Source of the DNA: Biscogniauxia marginata
Taxonomy: Eukaryota; Ascomycota; Sordariomycetes; Xylariales; Xylariaceae
Assembly: GCA_022695795.1 (NCBI GenBank)
Contig: MU404100.1
Location: forward strand, 1 to 64,000
Length of the DNA: 64,000 nucleotides
Reading direction: 5' to 3'
Positions within the stretch are counted from its first letter, which is position 1. Each line of letters begins with the position of its first letter. This document shows positions 48,701 to 58,023 of the stretch, in pieces. The position numbers and the translations under genes were made by a program. The notes under the pieces are model-generated. The model had not been told where the DNA came from. It worked only from the letters and a program-made list of their open reading frames with translations, and ran no database searches.

Positions 48701-49394
48701 ACTAGGATATACGGCTGGATTGGTCTAAGTTGCGAGTATAGCTTCCCCAGATCGTAATAGCTTTCTACCGTGGGTATTCCAGTCAATGATTTGCGGCTTG
48801 GTATGCCAATGATTATTCGCGGAAGGTGTAGACTTTTCCTATTTTATTTTACTCCGTCTTTTTATTTTATCTCCTTATTCTCATTCTCCTTCTCCATCAT
48901 CTCCTTATTTTTCTTCCGCCATTTTGCTGCCTCCTACTTCTAGCCAATATATCTCTACAATTGTGCCTATCCACCAAAATCGGAAACACAGGCCGCCTCA
49001 AGTGGGGCGTTTTGAGATCCCCTTCGAAAACGGCCTTATTACACTGAGGGTCTCTAGAGGAGATATTGCGGCTGAAAAGCCCAAATGGCAAACGTCTCCA
49101 GACGGAGTGATTCAGCTTGTGTTTTTCGTATAAGTCAAAGTCTGGCCGAATCAACACTCTGCTCCTACACTACGTAGGCCGTTCCACCTCACGGGTCTCG
49201 TCCACGGCATGTGTTTTTACGAATCTTTAGACTTACCTACTTCAACTTACCTATACCCCGATGCAAAAGCAACATACTTTACAAATGGTACATGTCGCGA
49301 GTGTCGAGGGTCGCAATCACAATACTCCTTCCTCCAATCTAGAGCGACCTCTCGCTCCTCAGAATCCCCTCCCTGTTCCATCTTCTCTTTCGCA
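42762..49394. other. Gene-free 6.6 kb, longest in the window
   Basis: No open frame here shows a recognisable domain; the longest are about 110 codons. The DNA is mixed in composition and has many TAGG/CCTA tracts (for example 43,731-43,750, 45,762-45,770, 46,035-46,053 and about 46,159-46,190). A T/C-rich stretch at about 48,835-48,940 may be a promoter element upstream of the P450. A non-coding RNA or a many-exon gene cannot be excluded by eye. Confidence 0.5.
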
Positions 49395-51207
49395 ATGCCT
49401 TCTATTGTGGAGGACTCGCGTTCTTACCGCACGAATTTCACCACGGTGACACAGAAGTTGCCATGGCAAGAAATGGTGGATAACTACTTTAGCTATTATG
49501 TTGCCATCGCCGTGGTGTTATTCTGTGTGTGGCTATCCCAACCCACGAAGCAGAAATGCAGAGTGTCGGCGCCTTTTTACAAAGCCTCTAGGATCAAGTG
49601 GATGTTTAATGCCGAAGTGCTGGTCAGAGATAGCTACTCTAAGGTCTGTATAAACTTCTCAAAGCTTTACGGGGTTCTCTGGCGTACTAACAATGCGATT
49701 CTAGTTTCGCGACTGCGTCTACCAGATTAAGTCTACAGAAGGCATCAGGACTCTAATTCCAGCCAATCTAGTCGGCGAACTGAAGGGCTTGCCCGAAGAT
49801 ACCTTGAGTGCTAAGAAAGCCATCAGCGAAGTTAGTGAGAACCAATTGGGATTATTTTAGAATGATCTACTAAAGGAGTAAAGTAGGCCATGTTAAGCGA
49901 GTATACGAAACTTTCCGCTGGCGTGCATTCAGACACTCTATCATTGGTCCTGAAGACCAAGACGACGGCCCATGTCGGCCGGATGATCCCCACGATGAAG
50001 AAGGAGCTTGAGCATATCTTGGCTACAGAGTTTCCCGAGTGCCAAGGTAGAAGACGATCGAGGCTGTAACCTTGCCGGCCAATAACTAACATGCCTATAG
50101 AGTGGACACCATTCGTTATCCAACCTTTCATGATACGGGTTATCGCTCGGTTAAGCGGAGGAGTCTTTGTTGGGCCGACTATTAGTCGTAGTGAGGAGTG
50201 GATGGATGTGAGCATCAACTTTGCTATCACGGCATTCATCGCCGTCATTAAATTACAGTTCTTCCCGCCACGGCTTCGATCGTTAGTGCAGCATTTTGTC
50301 ACGGAGTTGAAGACGATACGGAAAGATTTGGCGAAGGCAGAAGCGATGCTCTCACCTCTCATCGAACAACGGATCCGTGACTCAGATACTCCCGGCTATG
50401 AGAAACCCGACGACTTCATCCAATGGCTACTAGACGCTTTACCCAAGGATGAGAAGAGGGATTACCAAATACAATCAAAGATACAGCTGCTCCTGAGCGC
50501 CTCATCGATACACACGACAAGTAATTTGGTCACTGATTGCATCTACGACTTAGCATTACATCAGGATATGCAGGATATACTGAGAGAGGAGGTACATGAA
50601 GTATTCGAGAATGATGATGGGTGGGACAAGAAAGACAGTATGCAAAGGCTTAAGAAGATGGATAGCTTCATTAGGGAGTCGCAACGTCTTTCTGGCAACG
50701 TCAGTAAGTGAAACCAGGGTCAAGACGACTAAAAGAAAGATCTCAAGCAAACTGGTTATGAAAACTCACAATCCGCCAGCCTCATTCATCCGCAAAGTCA
50801 TGAAGCCGATCGACCTATCCGACGGAACGCACCTCCCCGCCGGCACAGATCTGCTCACACCGCTAGCGGGGGTCGCCCGCGACGACCGTTTCTACCCGGA
50901 CCCGGACGTCTTCGACGGCCTGCGCTTCTGGAAGCTGGGACAGCAGCAGCAGGCGGGCGAGAGCGGCGGCGGCGGCAATCGGTGGCAGTTCACGAGCATC
51001 GGCGACACGAACATGAACTTCGGCCTCGGCCGGCACGCCTGCCCCGGGCGCTTCTTCGCCGCCAGCGAGATCAAGATGACGCTTGCGCACGTGCTCCTCC
51101 ACTACGACATCAGGCTGCGGGAGGGCGAGGGGCGGCCCACGCCGAACATGTTCATGATGACCAAGAGCCCGAGCCCGACCGCCGAGGTCTTGTTCCGCCG
51201 GAGATGA
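49395..51207 (+). CDS. Cytochrome P450 monooxygenase (fungal, ent-kaurene-oxidase/CYP68-like)
   Basis: A microsomal haem-thiolate monooxygenase of the kind used in secondary metabolism. Five exons: 49395-49643, 49705-49830, 49887-50046, 50101-50703 and 50780-51207; 521 residues. Met1 was chosen because a membrane anchor follows at about 31-48; the frame is open further upstream but without family sequence. The I-helix region reads LLSASSIHTTSNL. RESQRL gives the ExxR pair (Glu371, Arg374), PDPDVFDGLRFW is the meander-side motif, and FGLGRHACPGRFF holds the haem ligand Cys467. Exon 5 is much more GC-rich than exons 1-4. Its acceptor (ending CGCCAG) is plausible but the weakest of the four. The substrate is unknown; no biosynthetic backbone gene lies within the window. 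Confidence 0.88.
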
Positions 51208-52173
51208 GAAGAATGTGACTTGTCGTGTGTATATGGAATCAGGAGGAAATGAAACGTTCATCGGTGGGCGAATATAGAATACAAGGCAGGATGGGAAACC
51301 GGGCGTAGGATATACCCAACATGCGTAATTTTCCGGAAACGAGCCAGCCAATACGGCCTCGGGGCCCGGAGCTCCCGGGGCTGTTTTGGCTCCTCGAAAC
51401 GGTGGTGGAGGATTTGTTGATGGTGAATATCGATTTACAGTGTGTGTATATATAGGTATGTGCATGTACGCATATCCATTGCGGGATGTTGTATACTAGG
51501 TTAGATTTATCGGCACATGTCAATGTAGCCTCGGAGTTGATTACAGGATTTAGAGTTAGGCGTTTCATAATTGGTTCCTGTATATATATAGCAGGTCTAA
51601 GGCGAGCGGGATAATCTAGCTTGGTTTATATATGGGAGAGCAAGAGAGATTTTCTTCAGATACCTAAATGCGGAATATGCATACATGTTATGTGCAAGTC
51701 TGCTCAGGCTTCAGGAGTTGGTGTAGTATATGCTTGCCACTTGTGTTGAATCTACCACTTATTTATACCTACACACTCGACAACTGAGATTTATTAGAGG
51801 CAGTAATTTTGGCTTTTCCCGCTTATCAGTCGGAATGCGACCGACTCTGTCAGTTACTTAACTTAAATCATGCGCCATACTTGTGCACGAGCTTGCATTA
51901 ATTTCCCGGACTCGTCATCGCTTTTGCTTACTCCCCCCCCCCCTCTCATTACATTCATTTCCGGGACGAGCTCGAAATAATTCCTGCACGACCTGCCTCG
52001 TTTCCTCCGCAATGCACTCATTCCCCTTTCTCCCCTTCAGAGCAGCTGAGTCGATGAACTAGACTGACTGATTGGCTGGACTAAACATAGGTCCTCCATA
52101 CACTTTTGGTTACATAACAAGGATGGAATGAAAAGTAGATAAACCTCCGCGGGGGGGACGGTAGCCGTGAAAT
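51208..52173. other. Intergenic region between convergent genes
   Basis: The 3' flanks of the P450 and CVNH genes. TATA-type repeats near 51,448-51,460 and 51,581-51,592, and a C run near 51,931-51,942. No gene seen. Confidence 0.6.
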
Positions 52174-52413
52174 CTAGGAGGCGGCGATCGCGAAACCTGT
52201 GCAGCATATCATTAGCTAATCAATGCGAATAGAAGGAGAGCGCAATTTCCGCGTCCACCACCGCATTGAAACCGCCCTGGAAATTACCAGACGTACCTGG
52301 CAGGCCGAAACAACTCAGGATACCGTTATTGTTCTCTATAACCGTGTCTAGATTCCCAAGAAAAATCCCCCCCCTCTTCGTTAGTAAAGCATATCTTATA
52401 CGCGCGAGAGAGC

Positions 52414-52444
<31 letters not shown>

Positions 52445-52955
52445 GGTGGGGGGGGGCGGGGGGTGGTGGTGCAACGTAAAGAGAGCTTACCGAGGTTGAT
52501 GACCGAGGTGATATAATAGCCCCCCGTCTCCCTGCAGTCGCAGAGCAGCTTGGCCGTGCCGTTGACCCCGTGGCAGTCCCTGCAGAAGGACATGGCGCCG
52601 CCTCTGTCGAGTCACCACATCACATTAGTTACCGTTTGATTTGTCGTTAGGTATTATAATATCAAGTATTAGGACCGCGAGGGAGGGGAGAAGGAGGAGA
52701 AGGGGGGTGGGATAAGACTCACAGCGCCTGCGCCTCCAGCGAGCCCTCGTCGTTGGCGAGGCAGTCGCCTAGGCTCAGCGCGCTCGTGATCGAGGACGCG
52801 TTGGCGTAGGCCGTGCCCGGGCACGTGGCGACGATGAAGTGCGAGGACCCGCGGTAGCCTAGGGACCAGGACGGGGAGCATTCGCTGTAGAAGCCGCCTG
52901 CGGCGATGGACGAGTGCAGGAGGAAGAGGAGGAGGGTTGTCGTGGTGGATTTCAT
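52174..52955 (-). CDS. Secreted cyanovirin-N (CVNH) domain lectin-like protein
   Basis: A small secreted protein of the cyanovirin-N homology family, whose members bind high-mannose glycans. Preferred model, four exons: 52955-52723, 52603-52491, 52347-52297 and 52196-52174; 139 residues. Residues 1-19 form a signal peptide (MKSTTTTLLLFLLHSSIAA). Two internally similar halves follow. The first has CSPSWSL, ATCPGTAYANASSI and LSLGDCLANDEGSLEAQ. The second has CRDCHG, LLCDCRETGGYYI and SVINLDTVIENNNGILSCF. The Ile-Asn-Leu-Asp junction across the second intron is the family signature. If the last intron is kept, the frame runs to 52220 and gives 157 residues with an extra non-family tail. A (GA)n repeat lies inside the second intron. 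Confidence 0.85.
52403..52440. repeat. (GA)n microsatellite within the CVNH gene's second intron
   Basis: A long, slightly broken GA tract on the plus strand, next to a G-rich run (52,447-52,470), both in the 143-nt intron between CVNH exons 2 and 3. Confidence 0.9.
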
Positions 52956-55900
52956 TTTTGTTCCTTCTTTTCCTTTTATTTTCTTGTAAGTTGATTCGAT
53001 AGATAGGTGGTGCACCTAAACGTGTAGGAAACTAGGTTGTTGCTATTGGAGCGCAGAGTCGGCGATGATGGTGATGATTGATTGGTTAGTTAGAGTTAGA
53101 GTTAATTTATAGTTGTTTTTCGTTGTAGCTAAGTGGGCAGTCGTTTATTATTATAGATAGGTGGGTAGGTGGGTAGGTGGGTAGGTTCGTTGTATAGTAA
53201 GTAAGGAAAAAAGCTTGTAAGTCGAGATCACTACCAATTACAGTCGGGTGGATAGAAAGCTTATATATACACACTATATATACCCGAGGCTTCGAATACT
53301 TAACTACGTATACAAGCATCTTACGCGCGGTTTCCTTTTAAGCAATTCCGTCTGTGGGGAAATGCATATACATTGTAATAAGCTATCTATCCTGTTTTGA
53401 TTCTGCGCTAGATACATGCGGAAGGCCACAATGAGGGCAGGGTGGGTGGTGTGATGACTTTAATATCTTATTCCTTAACCCGTTATGGGGGCTTTGGCCG
53501 CAGAATTGGAGGTCTTTTGTCCTTCTGTCTTATTATCACGAACACATGCGAATAAACTATTAGGAAGTTGGAATTGATGTTACCCTCCCTTGACGGCCCT
53601 TACAGCTCACTCCGGTCCTGCTTAGGCATGTAACTGTAAGCGCCAAATGCCACTTTATGTCTACGCATCTGATAATTTAAGAAGGCCTGATCTTAGGAAA
53701 CCGTGCTATAAGTTTGGACGCCAACCTCCCAGAAGTGAAAGAGGTTTTTTTTTCCCGCTCGCCCTTCCTTGGCCGTATAGTAGCACTCTCCAAAAACCTT
53801 GGTGAACCACCCGTTTTTCCGTGCCGTTATCCGTCAGCACGCAGGCAGATTCGATCGGCCCCAATACCGATCCCGTCACCAGTATAAAAAGCATACGAAC
53901 TCCACTCCACCGAGTGAGAAGTCTGGAACAGTCCCCCAGAGGGGGGGGGGGAGGGTATGAGGGGCAACGTATTGGTCCGGGCTGCAGAGAAACACAAATT
54001 TTGCGCCATAAAGCTTTTACGGACGGTTCTAATGTTGGTAGATCGTGAGAAAATCTGACGGTGTATGACTTATTGCAGAAATTAAGGCTCTGGTGACCTA
54101 GGTAAGCCCTAGCAGTTTTATGGTAGTTTTCATCGGGGGCACGCGACAGTTATATAGACCCAGTACTATAGCTATATCATGGTCTTATAGGCCTTTCCGC
54201 ACATATACGCCGATGCAATCACCCTGGTCAGCTCGACTTCGCATTAACACAAACCATCCCCACCCCCTCAAATCTTCGTTCTATCTCAACAATTATAGCT
54301 TTATTCATCATTTAAGGTACCTTACGCTTCTTGATGACCACTTTATGATGCTTTGGTGACTCCATGCTTAAGATAATGGCGGGCAAAAAAGTTCGGGTGT
54401 CCTCTTTCCAATTTGGGATAGTTGACCGTGAGAAACGTCAAGTTCGCCCTTCATTTTAGATACATACCATTTATTGTAGCGTTGGCGACAGTTATACGTG
54501 AAGTGATAGGCCGTGTAACTAGGCTCGATCCGCGTAGACCTCAAGGCCCTTGTTACTAATTATGGATATTCAACTAGAAAAGATTCAATTCCTAAGTGTT
54601 TTGCATTGGCATAATTGCGATTTATCGTAGTGTACTAACGGAATATATGAGATGCAATTTGTGATGTATTCTCTGGAGTTGAGTTTAAATCTGGATTTCA
54701 TATTGCACAGCAATTGCGTGGGCAATATAATTAGGTATACTTGTTTGTTTAATAATCTTCGTAGATGCGGTAGTAACTTCTACCAAATTTCTTGGAGAAC
54801 ATCGCGGTATTTGCTTCCAAGAGCTTAGGAATATAAAACTTAAAAACTGAAGGGGAAGCACGTTGTCTCTACGGGGTCTACATAAAACTATGAAACGTCA
54901 AATATATATTTCTTCCCTTCAATCTAGGCTAATATTAAGAAAGAAGAACATGGCCTCTCCATTAATTGAAATTATTTATACATATTAAGTGTGAGAATTA
55001 TTGGTTTCGAGTTCCTCTAATGAATAGAGACGGTATTATAATACTTACTAAAGGCATTTCGGGGGGAGTAACATTCGCCTTGGATCTTGTTATCTCTCAT
55101 GGGTATCCCAAGCGGACTAAGATCCCAAAATGTACCTAGATACGATACAAAGACCGTTCTTCCCTTACATGCAATATTACCCCCTTTCACACACGAGGCA
55201 CCAGCCACGATACAAAGCCACCTCGCATGTTGACACTTAGTCTAAATATATCGTTGTTAGAGGAGTAGCAACGCGGCACGCTATGAAACTTAACAAAAAC
55301 TAGAGAATCCCCATGAGATTCAAACTCAGCTGCCCTTATTACTTAAAGGAAGGGATTGGCGTCCATAAAGTCTATGTACTAAGGTCATAAATATAAGTAA
55401 CATTCCTTAAAGACGGTTATGTTTTCTTTAAGCTTATTTAAGGTTATTATAATATTTCTAATTAAAGTAGTTAATATTAGCAATATTATTATACTTATAA
55501 GGTATAAGTTGTAAAATAAAGATAAAAACTCACATTATAATTATATTTAAAATTCCGTTTTAAAGAAATAATATAACATGTTTACTTATATAAAGCTTTA
55601 ACGATAATTATTAATGCTCGATACTGTTTAAGTGCTTATAATTATCTACATTTATCGCTATCAACTTACAAGGAAGGACATCGGAAATATAGGAATATCG
55701 AGTGGTTTCATAGTAGGTAATATTGGAATTGTGATTCTACGGGGACCAGCAAAAGACTCCGAGTGATGCTTGGCATCGAACCGGGCCCGGCCGATATATA
55801 GGTAGTATGCAGTTCAGCGTACCCAGACCGTTAGCACGAGCTAGCACACTCAACCACGCTTACACACTTGAAACTCGTGAGCCATCCTAACAATAATTGT

Positions 55901-56005
55901 AGCACGGCGATAATTAAAGATATCCTAAACTAGTTCAGCTAGTGATATTTGACTCAAGAACAATCTCCAACGGAAGGTATAATTACTATATTGGAGATAT
56001 CAGCT
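52956..56005. other. Gene-free, AT-rich 3 kb between CVNH and HET genes
   Basis: No supportable gene. 53,158-53,186 holds GGTGGGTA-type repeats. From about 54,400 the sequence is strongly AT-rich, and 55,390-55,660 is almost entirely A/T, resembling a RIP-mutated repeat. Short GC-rich words with tRNA-B-box-like sequence survive near 55,310 and 55,778; neither folds as a tRNA. Confidence 0.55.
53158..53186. repeat. GGTGGGTA minisatellite-like tract
   Basis: Three to four tandem GGTGGGTA units in the upstream DNA of the CVNH gene. Confidence 0.8.
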
Positions 56006-58023
56006 ATGACACTTCAGGAGCCATGTCCCTTCTGTCTCGATCCCCATGCGAACAACGAGATTGATGAGTCTCATGATTACCGTTCATCTCCTTCCGCTCT
56101 GCAGGACTCGGCACAGAACGGCTGTCGATACTGCGCTTGTCTCGTACAAGCTATGCAGCTATGGTCCCCCAAAATTCCCCCAAAGCTTATAATCAGACGA
56201 CGAAAGACCAATACCTCGACATATATGTGGTGGCTTGAGACAGTCAACGATGACTCATACCCGCCAAGAGACATAGAGGTCTACACACAACATGGTACGG
56301 AATGATGCCTAATAGCAATTGATTCTTTATAGGAATATATGATGCTCACCCTTAAGTCAATCCGAAATACCTGCAAGGAACCTCGGGGGCACTCGCGCCG
56401 CATAATGACGTTCCGCCATCGCCCAACTCGAGCGGCACATGGAAGTTTATCAGCACTCAACTGGCAGAATGCCTGGAAAGCCACGAGAGGTGCAAGGAGA
56501 TTGCGCATCGTCAAAGAGCTATGCCCAAAAGATTCCTCCAGGTCTTCAACTCCGGCACTTCAGTACGAGTTGTGGATTCGGCGACCACTGCAGAGCTATC
56601 GTACGCCGCTCTGAGCTATAGCTGGGGTAAGCCGGGGAGCGCCCGCACGTTTCTCACGATTCGGTCGAATCTAGAGGACGTCAGAAAGGGGGTACAGGTC
56701 AGTGATTTGCCGCAGACGCTCCAAGACGCCGTCGAAGTTGCGTGCCGGCTCGACATCAACCTCATATGGATCGACCAGCTGTGTATCATCCAAGACGATC
56801 CCGACGACTGGGCTGAGGAGGCGAGTAAGATGGCTGACGTTTACGAGGGAGCCCTCGTCACTATCATCGCAGCATCGTGTACCTCTTGTGGAGACTCTTT
56901 CCTCCGACAGACACGGAAGCCAGCCCTAGACTGCGGCGGCACAGTCCGGCTTGGAAACGAGGAACTGCGTATTAAAGCAAGACGATCATTCTTCGGAGGT
57001 CATCATCGCAGCGACACGTGGAGCTACACCACGTTGCCGCCAGACCCGATAGAGATGCGGGCGTGGACGCTGCAAGAACGACTGCTGTCGACACGGTGTA
57101 TCCGGTATACCACCGAGGAGGTCCAGTGGGGGTGTCAAAGCGCGCGGCTGTGCGAGTGCAGCAAACTGACAGACGACGACACCAACTACTTTCTCGACCC
57201 GGTGCCGAGGTGGAAGAATGCGCCCATGTACACGGGGTACTGGTCCGCGGTACAGGAATACTCGAAGCGCAGCCTGACCAAGCAGGGCGACAAGCTCCCC
57301 GCATTCTCGGGTCTGGCGAGACGCCTGCCCAACGCCGCGCAGTCGGAGTACCTGGCGGGCATGTGGCGGGAGACCGTCGTCCGCGACATCTGCTGGCTGA
57401 AGGAGAGCGGGACCCACGGCAGGCGTCCGTCCCGATGCCGCGATGCGTTTCCGGACGAGTACGTCGCGCCCTCGTTCTCGTGGGCTTCGACCACGGGCCA
57501 CGTGACGCTCCCCGAAGTCGTGTACCCCACGAAGCACATAGAGGTCGCATCCGCGGAGGTCACGCTAGCTTCTCGAGACCCGTTTGGCCAGGTCAGAAGC
57601 GGGTTTTTGGAGCTGCGGGGTTTCCTGCTCCCCGTATCCATGAGCTCCGATGAGGTCAGCTGCTCTATGCGGCTTCTCTGGGTGCCTGAACCGATGTCCT
57701 TCCCTGTGAAGGAAGACGGGGTTCTGGCGGTGACGGAGCATCCTGTACATGGCCCGATTGCCACACGGACGAGGGGAGCAGTCGACTATTCTCGTGCTAT
57801 TTTCCACGACGTGCAAGCATACTTCGTACCGGTGCATCGAGAGACGGATGATGAGACCACGATCGAGATCGAGGGAATCGTTCTGGGACGCCTAGCGGCG
57901 GCTGACGGGTTCGAGCGACTTGGCTATGCAGAAATAGTCCTGCTTGATATGAATGAAGACGACTTTCCCATCCTGAAAGCCGAGAATTGGACATCCTATG
58001 AAGCTAATTTTCGTATCTACTAA
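56006..58023 (+). CDS. HET-domain (heterokaryon incompatibility) protein
   Basis: HET-domain proteins mediate non-self recognition and cell death in filamentous ascomycetes; many genomes carry dozens of unknown specificity. Model: exons 56006-56294 and 56357-58023; 651 residues. The start MTLQEPCPFCL begins a Cys-rich head (CPFC, CRYCAC). The region before the HET domain has the usual ECLESHERCKE form. The HET domain (about 179-330) shows YAALSYSWG, LIWIDQLCIIQDD and MADVYEGALVTIIAAS, then RAWTLQERLLSTRCIRYT. The upstream acceptor TTATAG (ending 56332) would put an in-frame TAA at 56354-56356, so the acceptor CTTAAG ending at 56356 is preferred: it removes that codon and keeps frame. If the first acceptor is the real one, this is a RIP-type pseudogene. 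Confidence 0.8.

Noticed and set aside
48448..48786. 112-codon minus-strand frame with a hydrophobic segment
   Set aside because: It begins at TTG rather than ATG, has no family match I recognise, and has no supporting splice structure.
40911..51207. FNR-type reductase plus P450 as a functional pair or metabolite cluster
   Set aside because: They are 6.6 kb apart with no backbone enzyme, transporter or regulator between them; proximity alone is not enough.
55285..55370. Possible tRNA on the minus strand
   Set aside because: TGAGTTTGAATCTCA forms a T-arm and a T run follows, but no D arm or matching acceptor stem exists.
55755..55800. B-box-like GGTTCGATGCC on the minus strand
   Set aside because: No cloverleaf can be drawn around it, and flanking GC-rich words do not pair suitably.
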